Part shown: positions 1 through 8,508 of the stretch, piece after piece | Position numbering within the stretch: the first letter of the stretch is position 1 | Layout of the letters: each line of letters opens with the position of its first letter | Notes under the pieces: model-generated | The model's input: the letters and a program-made list of their open reading frames with translations, nothing else | Database searches by the model: none | Told to the model about the DNA's origin: nothing | Program-made: the position numbers and the translations under genes | Source: Ignavibacterium sp. | GTDB lineage: Bacteria > Bacteroidota > Ignavibacteria > Ignavibacteriales > Ignavibacteriaceae | Length of the DNA stretch: 64,000 bases | Assembly (NCBI GenBank): GCA_032027145.1 | Contig: JAVSMP010000001.1 | Coordinates: 2,361,116-2,425,115, forward strand | Direction: 5' to 3'

Positions 1-419
1 TTGAAACTTTTCCAAAAATTGGTAAAAAATCATCTGCGTCTGCTTTTAAGTGGGTTGAAAAAGAAAAATTCAAAACTGTTGATAAGTGTTATTCTGAACT
101 GCGTAATAAAGGGTTTAAAATATTTGCTTCCTCTTTAACCGATCACTCAAAAAAACTGTACGAGCTTGATTTAACAAAGAAAGTGGCAATTGTTGTAGGT
201 AACGAACATCGAGGAGTTTCTGAAGAAGCTGCAAAAAATGCCGATGATGTTTTTTTAATTCCACAATTTGGAATGGTGCAGAGTCTGAATGTTTCTGTAG
301 CAGCTGCGGTTATTTTGTATGAAGCAATGAGGCAGAGAATGAATAAAGGTATGTATAATAAAAGTGAACTGGATACTGCTGCTTTGGAAAAAATAATTGA
401 TGAATGGTGTGAGAAATAA
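1..419 (+). CDS. TrmH/SpoU-family RNA 2'-O-methyltransferase, C-terminal part
   Basis: The 5' end lies outside the window; the reading frame is open from base 3 to the stop at 417-419. The visible part carries the SpoU motifs: GNEHRGVS (motif 2, SAM and RNA binding, knot region) and IPQFGMVQSLNVSVAAAV (motif 3, the knot-forming, SAM-binding end). SPOUT enzymes of this group transfer a methyl from S-adenosylmethionine to a ribose 2'-OH in tRNA or rRNA. The stretch before motif 2 (KKSSASAFKWVEKEKF) resembles TrmH, the tRNA Gm18 enzyme, more than RlmB, but the N-terminus is missing so the substrate is not settled. The next gene, aroA, starts at the base after the stop. Confidence 0.88.
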   Translation, partial: ETFPKIGKKSSASAFKWVEKEKFKTVDKCYSELRNKGFKIFASSLTDHSKKLYELDLTKKVAIVVGNEHRGVSEEAAKNADDVFLIPQFGMVQSLNVSVAAAVILYEAMRQRMNKGMYNKSELDTAALEKIIDEWCEK

Positions 420-1700
420 TTGATTAAAAACTTCTCAAAAGTAAAATCTGTAAAAGGGGAATTAAACCTGACAGGTGATAAATCAATATCACATCGGGCG
501 ATTATATTTTCTGGTATGGCTTCAGGTAAATCATCAATTACAAATCTTTCTCAGGGCCACGATGTAATTTCAACACTGGTTTTGATGCATAATCTTGGAG
601 CAGGTGTATTAACAAAAAACAGAAGTGTGATTATAAACGGTCTTGGTTATAAAGGATTTGAAGCTCCTTCTTCTGAATTATACTGCGGAAATTCAGGAAC
701 GACAGCAAGATTAATCTCAGGTCTTTTAGCTGTACAAAAATTTTCCTCTAAATTAACTGGTGATGAATCGCTTTCTAAAAGACCAATGAAAAGGGTAATT
801 GAACCATTAAAGAAAATGGGCGCACAATTTATAACTAATGAAAATTATACATTACCTTTTACTATTAATCCAGCTGAAAAAACAATAAATATAACTTATG
901 AAATGCCAGTTGCAAGTGCTCAGGTAAAGAGTGCAATCTTGATCGCTGGTTTACATTCGGAAGATGAAACAACAATTATTGAAAAGGACAGAACCAGAAA
1001 TCACACTGAACTGATGCTTGGATTGCCTGTAAAAACTGAAAATGAAAAAATTATTTCTTCATCTTCGTTAAAATATTATCCTTCTGCAAATGAATATTTT
1101 ATTCCCGGCGATATTTCAACTTCTGCATTTCATATTGTGTTAACACTGTTAACATCTGATTCCGAGCTTAAGATTAATAATGTTTCACTAAATCCAACAA
1201 GAACAGGGTTTATTGAAGTATTAAAAAAAATGGGTGCTGATATCAAATATGAGGATATTAAATTCTCTAGCAATGAACCGTACGGAAATGTTATAGTTAA
1301 ATCATCAGTTCTGAAAAACATTAAAATTAATTCCGATATAATTCCCAATATAATTGATGAGATTCCTATACTTACTATTGCCGGAATATTTGCTGATGGG
1401 GATTTTGAAATCAGGAATGCAAAGGAACTTCGCGTAAAGGAGTCTGACAGGATTAAATCTTTATGTTACAATCTTAATTTGCTGGGATTGGATATTGATG
1501 AATTTGATGATGGATTCATTATATCCGGTGGTATCAAAAAATCAGATTTGTCTTTTCAAAGTTTTAATGATCATAGAATTGCAATGACATTTGCAATTTT
1601 AAGTATGTTATTAGAAAGCGGGGGAGAAGTAAATGATTTTGAATGTGTCAGTATTTCAAATCCAAAATTTGAAAATCAGATTAATTCAATTATTCAATAA
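420..1700 (+). CDS. aroA: 3-phosphoshikimate 1-carboxyvinyltransferase (EPSP synthase)
   Basis: Cytosolic enzyme of the shikimate pathway that joins PEP to shikimate 3-phosphate. Family signatures are all present: GDKSISHRA near the N-terminus, CGNSGTTARL, LSKRPMKRVIEPL, GDISTSAFH, the LRVKESDRI motif and NDHRIAM close to the C-terminus. At 426 residues it has the normal length. The start is TTG at 420, directly abutting the upstream stop, which suggests translational coupling; an ATG alternative is not available before the conserved N-terminal motif. It converges on bshC, with only 15 bases between the stops. Confidence 0.97.
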   Translation: MIKNFSKVKSVKGELNLTGDKSISHRAIIFSGMASGKSSITNLSQGHDVISTLVLMHNLGAGVLTKNRSVIINGLGYKGFEAPSSELYCGNSGTTARLISGLLAVQKFSSKLTGDESLSKRPMKRVIEPLKKMGAQFITNENYTLPFTINPAEKTINITYEMPVASAQVKSAILIAGLHSEDETTIIEKDRTRNHTELMLGLPVKTENEKIISSSSLKYYPSANEYFIPGDISTSAFHIVLTLLTSDSELKINNVSLNPTRTGFIEVLKKMGADIKYEDIKFSSNEPYGNVIVKSSVLKNIKINSDIIPNIIDEIPILTIAGIFADGDFEIRNAKELRVKESDRIKSLCYNLNLLGLDIDEFDDGFIISGGIKKSDLSFQSFNDHRIAMTFAILSMLLESGGEVNDFECVSISNPKFENQINSIIQ

Positions 1701-1715
1701 ACTTTTCAGAAATCT

Positions 1716-3344
1716 CTATAAAATAATTATCTGATGTTCGAACTCGTTTACTGATATTTCTTCAAATATCTTTTTAATCAGCTCTATTCCATATTTATTG
1801 AAAAAATAAGTAAAGTTAATTTCCCGTTCCTGAAGGTTTTCATTAGGATATAAAAGATGAGATATTCTTGTAAGCTGTCTTACAGTAGTTTCGTGCTTAT
1901 TCTCCTGAGCTTTAACAGCTTTATTTCTTAACTCATTTAATACATAGATAACTCTATCTTTATATTTATCACTTGAATCAACAAGAGTTTTATCAACTGC
2001 AAAAAGATTTTCTTTTATCCGGTCAAAAATCAATTCAATTTCATTTTCAGCATTTACAAATGAAGTATCAATATTACTTTCTGAAAGACCGGCAATAACT
2101 TTATGTTTTAGATCGGTTAATCTTGAAAAAATATCTTTCAATGTTAAATCATATTTGTTTAGTGCATCATTGACATTTTTCTCAATAAGTGTAATAGAAG
2201 TTCTTGGATAAATTACCGGCGTTGGGATTTTATAAAAATCATATAGAGGAGTTACTTGTGCAAAGTAAGATATTTCACTTGGACCGGCAATATAAAATCC
2301 GGTTGGCAGCAGATAGTCCTGACAAATTGGTCTTAGCAAAACATTAGGACTAAATCTTTCAGGATGTTCTTCAATTTCGTTCAGTATTTCTTCTTTAGTG
2401 AATTGCTTTCTTTTTCGTCTGAGTTTGAATATTTCGTCAACAGGCTCAACAGAAAACCTTCCGTCATCAGTGTGATAAAACAAATTAACCGGTTTAACTT
2501 TTACCTGAGCATGATATAATTCTTCAAGATCTGCACTTCTTTGAATTAAATTTTCTGTATGCTGTTGAAAATTGATGACTTCTTTTTTGAAAATTGGTTT
2601 TAATAACTGTTTAATTGCTGCATCCTGTGGATCAAAAATCACAAGTCCATATTCATCAAACAGCCAGAAGATAAGTTCCTTGAAACTTTGTTTAAAAGTT
2701 TTACCCTGGGCATAAAAGGTTTTCAGTTTACTCAATAATCCATCTTTAAAATCAGTCTGCCTTAAAGAGTTTTCAAGTGATGATAAAAAATCGCTGATTG
2801 ATTCATCAAAACTTATATTGCCAACACTTAGTTTAGCTTCATCATCTTCAATTTCAGTTTTATACCCTAAATTCTGAACTTGATTTTCAGTATCAAAGAT
2901 ATTAATTGACCTGACCTCATTAAAATCATGATCATCACCTTCGAGCCAGAATACGGGTACAAATTTATACTCTTCAAATCTTTCATTAAGCTGATTTGCA
3001 AGTCTTACTGCAGTAAGTATTTTGTAAACTGTGTAAAGCGGTCCGCCGAGTATCCCGACTTGTTGTCCGGTTACAATTGTTATGGTTTTAGTGTTATCAA
3101 GCGAGTCAATATTTTTGAGTGTTCTGGCAGAGACTGTTTGAAAATCAGAATACTGATTTTTAATAATTGGTGAGATTTGAAATTGTTTATCTTTTTTTGA
3201 TTCAGTGATACTTTTAAATAAATTGGAAAAACCTTCCTTATTTCTAAAATTATTTTTATAGAATTCTTTTACATTATCGAATCTGTAAAGATAATCTAGG
3301 AATAAATTCTGATGTTTAGGTATCTCGCTGAAATTAATGAACAT
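1716..3344 (-). CDS. bshC: Bacillithiol biosynthesis cysteine-adding enzyme
   Basis: Putative ligase that adds cysteine to GlcN-malate, the last step of bacillithiol synthesis. Family features: TVTGQQVG-like segment (ITIVTGQQVGILGGPLYT), PVFWLEGDDHDFNEV, LLRPICQDYLLPTGFYIAGPSE and a C-terminal coiled-coil region. The frame is open further upstream, to an ATG at 3404, but I choose the ATG at 3344 because a GAGG ribosome binding site lies just upstream and the protein then begins MFINFSEIPK, giving about 542 residues, the usual length. BshA and BshB are not in the window. Its presence implies the cell uses bacillithiol as low-molecular-weight thiol, consistent with the Bacteroidetes/Chlorobi placement. 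Confidence 0.93.
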   Translation of the reverse strand: MFINFSEIPKHQNLFLDYLYRFDNVKEFYKNNFRNKEGFSNLFKSITESKKDKQFQISPIIKNQYSDFQTVSARTLKNIDSLDNTKTITIVTGQQVGILGGPLYTVYKILTAVRLANQLNERFEEYKFVPVFWLEGDDHDFNEVRSINIFDTENQVQNLGYKTEIEDDEAKLSVGNISFDESISDFLSSLENSLRQTDFKDGLLSKLKTFYAQGKTFKQSFKELIFWLFDEYGLVIFDPQDAAIKQLLKPIFKKEVINFQQHTENLIQRSADLEELYHAQVKVKPVNLFYHTDDGRFSVEPVDEIFKLRRKRKQFTKEEILNEIEEHPERFSPNVLLRPICQDYLLPTGFYIAGPSEISYFAQVTPLYDFYKIPTPVIYPRTSITLIEKNVNDALNKYDLTLKDIFSRLTDLKHKVIAGLSESNIDTSFVNAENEIELIFDRIKENLFAVDKTLVDSSDKYKDRVIYVLNELRNKAVKAQENKHETTVRQLTRISHLLYPNENLQEREINFTYFFNKYGIELIKKIFEEISVNEFEHQIIIL

Positions 3345-3487
3345 TTTCGCCTCAATGAATGAATTATCAAAGGCAAAAGTAAACAAAAGCTGTAAGCCTA
3401 ACAATATCTTAAAACCATTACTCAGACAAAAAACTTTTATCAGTTATAAGCTTTGATTATTTTCTCAACTGAAAAATCAGGTATTAT

Positions 3488-4504
3488 TTGGAAATAAATT
3501 TCTTTAAATATTTTACTCTCAAGAGATTGATAAATGCAGTAAGCATAATTTTATCATTCAATCTTTCCAAGTTATTCCGCAGACCAATTGTCTGGGGAAT
3601 GCCTCTTTCTTATTCAATCGAGCCAACAAATCATTGTAATTTAAAATGCCCTGAATGTCCATCAGGACTTGGCTCGTTAACGCGTCCGCTTGGCCTGTTG
3701 AAACCTGATGATTTCAAAAACTGGATTGATCAAATTAAAGATAAAGGATTTTATGTTCAGCTTTTTTTTCAGGGTGAACCTTACATTAACAAACATTTAC
3801 CCGAGATGATAAAATATGCACAGGATTGTAAAGTTTATATTTCTATAAGTACTAATGGACACTTTATAAATGAAAAAAATATAGATCATATTCTTGCTAA
3901 TGCGCCGGATAAGCTTATTTACTCAGTTGATGGTCTTGATGAAAAAAGTTATCAAAATTACAGAGTCGGCGGTACATTTAAGCAAGCTGATGAAGGTTTA
4001 AGATTATTAATTAGAAAACGAAACAAACTTAAACAAAAAAAACCATTTGTGGAATTTCAGTTTATTGTAATGAAACAAAATGAACATCAACTTGAGGATG
4101 TAAAAAAATATTGTAACGATGTTGGTGTAGATAAATTAGTGTTCAAAACAATGCAAATATCATCTTACGAAAACGCCATAAAATTTCTGCCTTCCAATCC
4201 AAAATACCGAAGGTATAAAATTGGGGATGAATCATTCGAAATGAAAAATGGATTAAAGAATCATTGTTTTGCTTTGTGGAGAACTTCAGTAATTACCTGG
4301 GATGGCAGAGTTGTTCCTTGCTGCTTTGATAAAGATGCAAAACATACACTTGGAATTCTAAATGGAAAAAGTTTTTCTGATATTTGGACATCAGATCAAT
4401 ATCAGCAATTCAGAAAGTCTGTGCTCCTAAACAGAAGCGGGAATGATATCTGCAGAAACTGTACTGAAGGATTAAAAGTAAATATTTTTGAAATTGAGCA
4501 ATAA
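3488..4504 (+). CDS. Radical SAM protein with SPASM-like C-terminal domain
   Basis: A 338-residue protein. Residues 50-57 (CNLKCPEC) are the CX3CX2C cluster-binding motif for the SAM-cleaving 4Fe-4S centre. The C-terminal 80 residues hold further cysteines (HCFALWR, VVPCCFD, ICRNC), the pattern of a SPASM auxiliary-cluster domain. The N-terminal 35 residues include a hydrophobic stretch that may associate with the membrane. The start is TTG at 3488. Three bases separate it from a flippase-like gene and a GT2 gene follows, so it probably acts in making or modifying an envelope lipid or polysaccharide. The substrate is unknown. Confidence 0.85.
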   Translation: MEINFFKYFTLKRLINAVSIILSFNLSKLFRRPIVWGMPLSYSIEPTNHCNLKCPECPSGLGSLTRPLGLLKPDDFKNWIDQIKDKGFYVQLFFQGEPYINKHLPEMIKYAQDCKVYISISTNGHFINEKNIDHILANAPDKLIYSVDGLDEKSYQNYRVGGTFKQADEGLRLLIRKRNKLKQKKPFVEFQFIVMKQNEHQLEDVKKYCNDVGVDKLVFKTMQISSYENAIKFLPSNPKYRRYKIGDESFEMKNGLKNHCFALWRTSVITWDGRVVPCCFDKDAKHTLGILNGKSFSDIWTSDQYQQFRKSVLLNRSGNDICRNCTEGLKVNIFEIEQ

Positions 4505-4507
4505 GAA

Positions 4508-5497
4508 TTGGTTGAAGTTGTAAAAGATATTGTTAATAAAAACATTTTTATACAACGATATAAAAATGTTATTGCAATTATCGCTAAAGCAGCAATTGCC
4601 TTAGGATTATTATATTATTTAATAAACTCAGTAAACTTAAACGAAATTGTCTCAGCAATTCAAAATGCTGATATAGTTTTATTATCAATTGCCTTTGCTT
4701 TAAGCATATTAAATATTTGGCTTCAGTTTTATAAGTGGAAACTAACATCAAATGTAATTCTGCAGGAAAATAAAAACTCTAAAATCTGGCTATCATTATT
4801 TTATGGTTTTTCAGCCGGAGTTTTTACACCAGCTAGAACAGGTGAGTATATTGGAAGAGCGTTAGCATATAAAGATAAATCGTTATTAACAGTAACTATA
4901 GCAACCTTTCTGGATAAACTGTTCCTTCTGATAATGGTAGCTTTTATCGGCTCCTTATCAAGCATCCTTTTTTTGCACTATTATTATAACATAACCTACT
5001 ACATAACTATTAGTTTGTTTTTAACAGTCTTTATCCTGTTCTATCTGGTAATAATGCTGATTTTTAATGCAGAGTTTTGGAATAATTTTCTTTTTAGAAA
5101 AATCAGTAATTCAAAGAAGTTCAAATGGTTTTTCGCAAAGATTAAACATTTCCATTTGCTTGACAAAAAATATGCAGTTAAGATGATATTTGCCTCATTC
5201 TTGCTTTATAGTTGCTTTATTATTCAGTTTGCTTTTCTTGCTGCAGCTTTCTCAAATCAACATAGTTTTTTACACTACATTTGGGCTGGTAATCTTGTAA
5301 TGTTTGCCAAAACAATTATTCCGCCGGTTTCATTCGGAGAATTAGGAATTCGAGAAGGTGCGTCAGTTTATTTTATAAAACAATTTGGCGGAACTGCGTC
5401 AACAGGATTTAATGCTTCTATTTTTCTTTTTTTGATCAATTTATTATTACCCTCATTGCTGGGCTTGATTTTACTGTTGAAGAGAAACAATGATTGA
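4508..5497 (+). CDS. Flippase-like integral membrane protein (LPG synthase TM-region / UPF0104 family)
   Basis: A 329-residue polytopic membrane protein with roughly eight hydrophobic segments. The motifs FYGFSAGVFTPARTGEYIGRA and the late segment IIPPVSFGELGIREGASVYF match the lysylphosphatidylglycerol-synthase transmembrane-region family, which occurs as a stand-alone protein next to glycosyltransferases. The start is TTG at 4508. It overlaps the following GT2 gene by 8 bases. Family members are thought to move or present lipid-linked substrates across the inner membrane; that role here is inferred from the neighbours. Confidence 0.8.
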   Translation: MVEVVKDIVNKNIFIQRYKNVIAIIAKAAIALGLLYYLINSVNLNEIVSAIQNADIVLLSIAFALSILNIWLQFYKWKLTSNVILQENKNSKIWLSLFYGFSAGVFTPARTGEYIGRALAYKDKSLLTVTIATFLDKLFLLIMVAFIGSLSSILFLHYYYNITYYITISLFLTVFILFYLVIMLIFNAEFWNNFLFRKISNSKKFKWFFAKIKHFHLLDKKYAVKMIFASFLLYSCFIIQFAFLAAAFSNQHSFLHYIWAGNLVMFAKTIIPPVSFGELGIREGASVYFIKQFGGTASTGFNASIFLFLINLLLPSLLGLILLLKRNND

Positions 5498-6626
5498 GTT
5501 AATAGTAATTCCTCTTATCCTTATTTTACTCATACACTATATATATTTTCTTCTTAAAATATTATTTGGTCTAAACAAACTAGAAAGTAATCTGTCAGCT
5601 AAAGGATTAAGCGAGTTTGTTTCTATTATAGTTCCTTTCAGGAATGAAGAAGAAAATATTGCACAAACCTATCATAATTTAACTAAACAGAATTACCCAA
5701 CTGATAAATATGAAATACTTTTTGTAAACGATTTGTCTGAAGATAATTCACTTAAGATTTTAGAATCATTATCACCTCAAAAAAATGTTAAAGTATTTAC
5801 AGTACCTAATGATTATTCTGTTTCAGCTCATAAAAAACGGGCAATAAGATTTGGAATTGAGCAATCAAAAGGTGAGATAATAGTTACAACTGATGCTGAT
5901 TGCATTCATTCAGAAGAATGGTTAGCAAATTTATTGAAATATTTTGACGATGATACTGCATTTATATCTGGTCCGGTTGAGTTTAAATCAAATGGTTCAC
6001 TATTTAACAAAATGCAGAGATTAGAATTTGCAGGACTTGTAATTGCTGGTGCAGGATTAATCGGTTCAGGCAATCCAACTATATGTAATGCAGCTAACAT
6101 TGCGTACAGAAGAAATGTGTTTTATAAGGTTGGAGGATTCATTTATCAGATGAGTTTATCTTCAGGGGATGATGAGTTGTTAATGCAGAAGATTCATAAA
6201 GATACAGAGTATCGGATAAAATTTGCTTATGATAAAAAGGCTTTGGTTTCAACTGATGCAAATCCAACCGTGGGTGATTTTTATGCACAAAGAAAAAGAT
6301 GGGCAAGCAAAGGACTTTTTTATAATAATAAAGCTCTGATCATAAGACTGGTGTTGATATTTCTATTTTACCTCTCATTGATTGTACAGCCTGTTTTAGG
6401 GATTATATTTTCAAAAGTATTTTTTATTTCTTTAGGAATATCTGTCTTGTTCAAAATGCTATTTGAATATTTTATCATATTGAAGGGAACAAAAAGGTTG
6501 TTTAATCCTACTATACTTAAACCATTTTTAATTACAGAATTATTGCAGGTGCCATACATTTTAACTGCTGGATTCATGGGTATGTTTGGTAATCTGAATT
6601 GGAAAAACCGCAAGATCAAACGATAA
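5490..6626 (+). CDS. Membrane-anchored family 2 glycosyltransferase
   Basis: A 378-residue processive-type GT2. An N-terminal membrane segment (residues 1-25) is followed by a GT-A domain: SIIVPFRNEE near residue 44, a VNDLSEDNS segment, the DXD-like TTDADC, the acceptor-site SSGDDELLM, and the QRKRW motif (QxxRW). Two C-terminal hydrophobic segments follow, around residues 280-365. It transfers a sugar from a nucleotide donor to an envelope acceptor. The 8-base overlap with the flippase-like gene indicates one operon with the radical SAM gene. Confidence 0.9.
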   Translation: MIELIVIPLILILLIHYIYFLLKILFGLNKLESNLSAKGLSEFVSIIVPFRNEEENIAQTYHNLTKQNYPTDKYEILFVNDLSEDNSLKILESLSPQKNVKVFTVPNDYSVSAHKKRAIRFGIEQSKGEIIVTTDADCIHSEEWLANLLKYFDDDTAFISGPVEFKSNGSLFNKMQRLEFAGLVIAGAGLIGSGNPTICNAANIAYRRNVFYKVGGFIYQMSLSSGDDELLMQKIHKDTEYRIKFAYDKKALVSTDANPTVGDFYAQRKRWASKGLFYNNKALIIRLVLIFLFYLSLIVQPVLGIIFSKVFFISLGISVLFKMLFEYFIILKGTKRLFNPTILKPFLITELLQVPYILTAGFMGMFGNLNWKNRKIKR

Positions 6627-6760
6627 AATAAAGGCGGCTTATACATAACTGTATATTCAATTGTACAATCATTTGATCAATTCTATTATTCTGATGCAAA
6701 TCAAAACTATTTTAGTGGCATAAAGCTTGGCTGATAATTGTTGACAGAAAGGAGATTGTC

Positions 6761-8125
6761 ATGAAAAAGTTAATCATAATTACAGCAATCATAATCTTTG
6801 GTATTAGTAACTATTCTAATGCAGCTACTGATTATGCCAAAAGAGTAGATGGGTATTTCTACACATCACTCAGAACACACGGAACCTGGATTGATATTGG
6901 ATTTGGAACTCCGGTTTGGCGTCCGACAATAATCAGAAAAAATTGGTCGCCTTATTATTATGGTCAATGGGTTTATACAAATTACGGATGGTATTGGGAT
7001 TCTTATGAACCATTTGGATTTATAGTTTATCATTATGGAAGATGGTATTATGATGATTATTACGGATGGATATGGATCCCTGATTACGAATGGGCTCCTG
7101 CCTGGGTTGATTGGAGATACGATGATGATTATGTAGGATGGGCTCCTTTATCACCTTATGCAGTATTTTATATAAACATTGGCATTCATTATACCTACGA
7201 CTATTATGTTCCTTACAATTATTGGAACTATGTAAAATACAACAGATTCTGTGAAAACAATGTTTACAATTATTATGTTGCTCCAAAATATAAGTATAGG
7301 GTTTACAACCGTACAAAAGTTAGAACAAACTATTCTTATTATGATGGAAGAGTTAGAAATAATGGAATTGATTTCGATAGATTGAGAGAAAAAGTAGGAA
7401 GAACAATTGAAAAGAGAAATCTGGTTGCAGTCAGAGATCCTAATGAACTAAACAGACAAAGAAATGGAAATACAAAAGAAAGAGAGGTCAGAACGTATTT
7501 TGCTGATGAAAGAGATCTTTCAAGAGATGGATTAAAAGATGTTAGGATCGAAAAAAGTGATAGAAAGTCTTCTCTTGAGACGTCAAGAATTGAACTAGGA
7601 AAAGAGAGAACAACTGACAGAAATAATGAGAGAAAAGTAAAAGAGAACCGAAAAGTTGAAAAAGAGCGAACAGTAGAGATAAATAGAAATAATACTGACA
7701 GAACCAGAAACGATATAAACAAGAATCGTGTTGAAGATGAAAAGAGACTTCAGGAAAGACAGAAAATTGAAAAAAGATTCTCTGAGATTGAAAATAGAAA
7801 TAATGAAGTAACTAAAAGAAACGATGAGATTATTCGAAATGAGCAAATTAAGAGAAATCAGAATGTTAATCGTGAAGAAAGAACTGTTGATAATAATAAT
7901 AATGTTCGGAAAGATGACAAGCGATCGAACACTGAAGTCTATAAGCAAAATACAGAAAGAAAAATTGAACAAAAGAATGAAACCAGGGTTAATGAAAATA
8001 GAAATCAGGTGAATTCTAATACTACAAAAAACACCGAGATAAGAAAAAATGATTCGGGTAATCGTAATGAAACTAGAAATAATACAAGAGAAAATGTAAA
8101 TAATAACAGAACAAAAAGCAGATAA
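6761..8125 (+). CDS. Exported DUF6600-type protein with long charged repeat tail
   Basis: A signal peptide (MKKLIIITAIIIFGISNYSNA) opens the protein; an AAAGGAGA-type ribosome binding site precedes the ATG. Residues 25-150 are rich in Trp and Tyr with repeated WxxGxW/Y-like units (THGTWIDIG, YYGQWVYTNYGWYW, YHYGRWYYDDYYGW), which is the DUF6600 / WXXGXW pattern. From about residue 215 to the end the chain is almost only Arg, Asn, Glu and Lys with heptad-like spacing, probably disordered or coiled-coil. The location should be periplasm or cell surface. Function unknown; such proteins are common in Bacteroidetes/Chlorobi genomes. A good terminator follows. Confidence 0.8.
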   Translation: MKKLIIITAIIIFGISNYSNAATDYAKRVDGYFYTSLRTHGTWIDIGFGTPVWRPTIIRKNWSPYYYGQWVYTNYGWYWDSYEPFGFIVYHYGRWYYDDYYGWIWIPDYEWAPAWVDWRYDDDYVGWAPLSPYAVFYINIGIHYTYDYYVPYNYWNYVKYNRFCENNVYNYYVAPKYKYRVYNRTKVRTNYSYYDGRVRNNGIDFDRLREKVGRTIEKRNLVAVRDPNELNRQRNGNTKEREVRTYFADERDLSRDGLKDVRIEKSDRKSSLETSRIELGKERTTDRNNERKVKENRKVEKERTVEINRNNTDRTRNDINKNRVEDEKRLQERQKIEKRFSEIENRNNEVTKRNDEIIRNEQIKRNQNVNREERTVDNNNNVRKDDKRSNTEVYKQNTERKIEQKNETRVNENRNQVNSNTTKNTEIRKNDSGNRNETRNNTRENVNNNRTKSR

Positions 8126-8155
8126 CCTGCGAAAAGCTCACTCTCCATAAAACAA

Positions 8156-8188
8156 GCGGTTCCGGTATTACCGGAGCCGTTTTTTTTT
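8156..8188 (+). terminator. Rho-independent terminator after the DUF6600 gene
   Basis: CGGTTCCGGT and ACCGGAGCCG pair as a 10-bp stem (one G-U) around a 3-base loop, followed by nine T. It lies about 30 bases after the stop at 8125. Confidence 0.9.
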
Positions 8189-8508
8189 ATCTTATAAATA
8201 AATTCAAGTTGTCCAAGAAAATCGTATCCTATACTTAAATGAATAAATAATTAATCTTTTTTAAAATTGATGAGTACAAAATTTAATTTTTCACTAATTT
8301 TGGAATAACAAATATTTGTAAGCATAAGTTTTGCAGATATAGATATAATATAAGCTGCAGGTGAAATTTTGAAATCAATTATTCATCATTTCCTTAACAC
8401 TAAAGCAGAATTATCTGAGTGTGCAGTTTTAACTCACATTGAATTATCATATAACTTTGTATCTAAAAATTTTAACTATCAATTATCAAAATATGACAGG
8501 AGAGAAAA
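8189..8508 (+). other. Leader region of maeB, no clear gene
   Basis: AT-rich intergenic stretch. A TTG-initiated frame from 8369 runs 47 codons, preceded by AGGTGA, and its TGA (8510-8512) overlaps the maeB ATG. It could be a coupled leader peptide but has no recognisable content and may be chance. TAACTTTG near 8447-8455 resembles the Bacteroidetes -7 element (TAnnTTTG). The maeB ribosome binding site (AGGAGAG) lies at the end. Nothing else stands out. Confidence 0.3.

Noticed and set aside
1716-3404. The longer start for bshC at 3404
   Set aside because: No ribosome binding site precedes it, while GAGG stands upstream of 3344, which gives the usual N-terminus.
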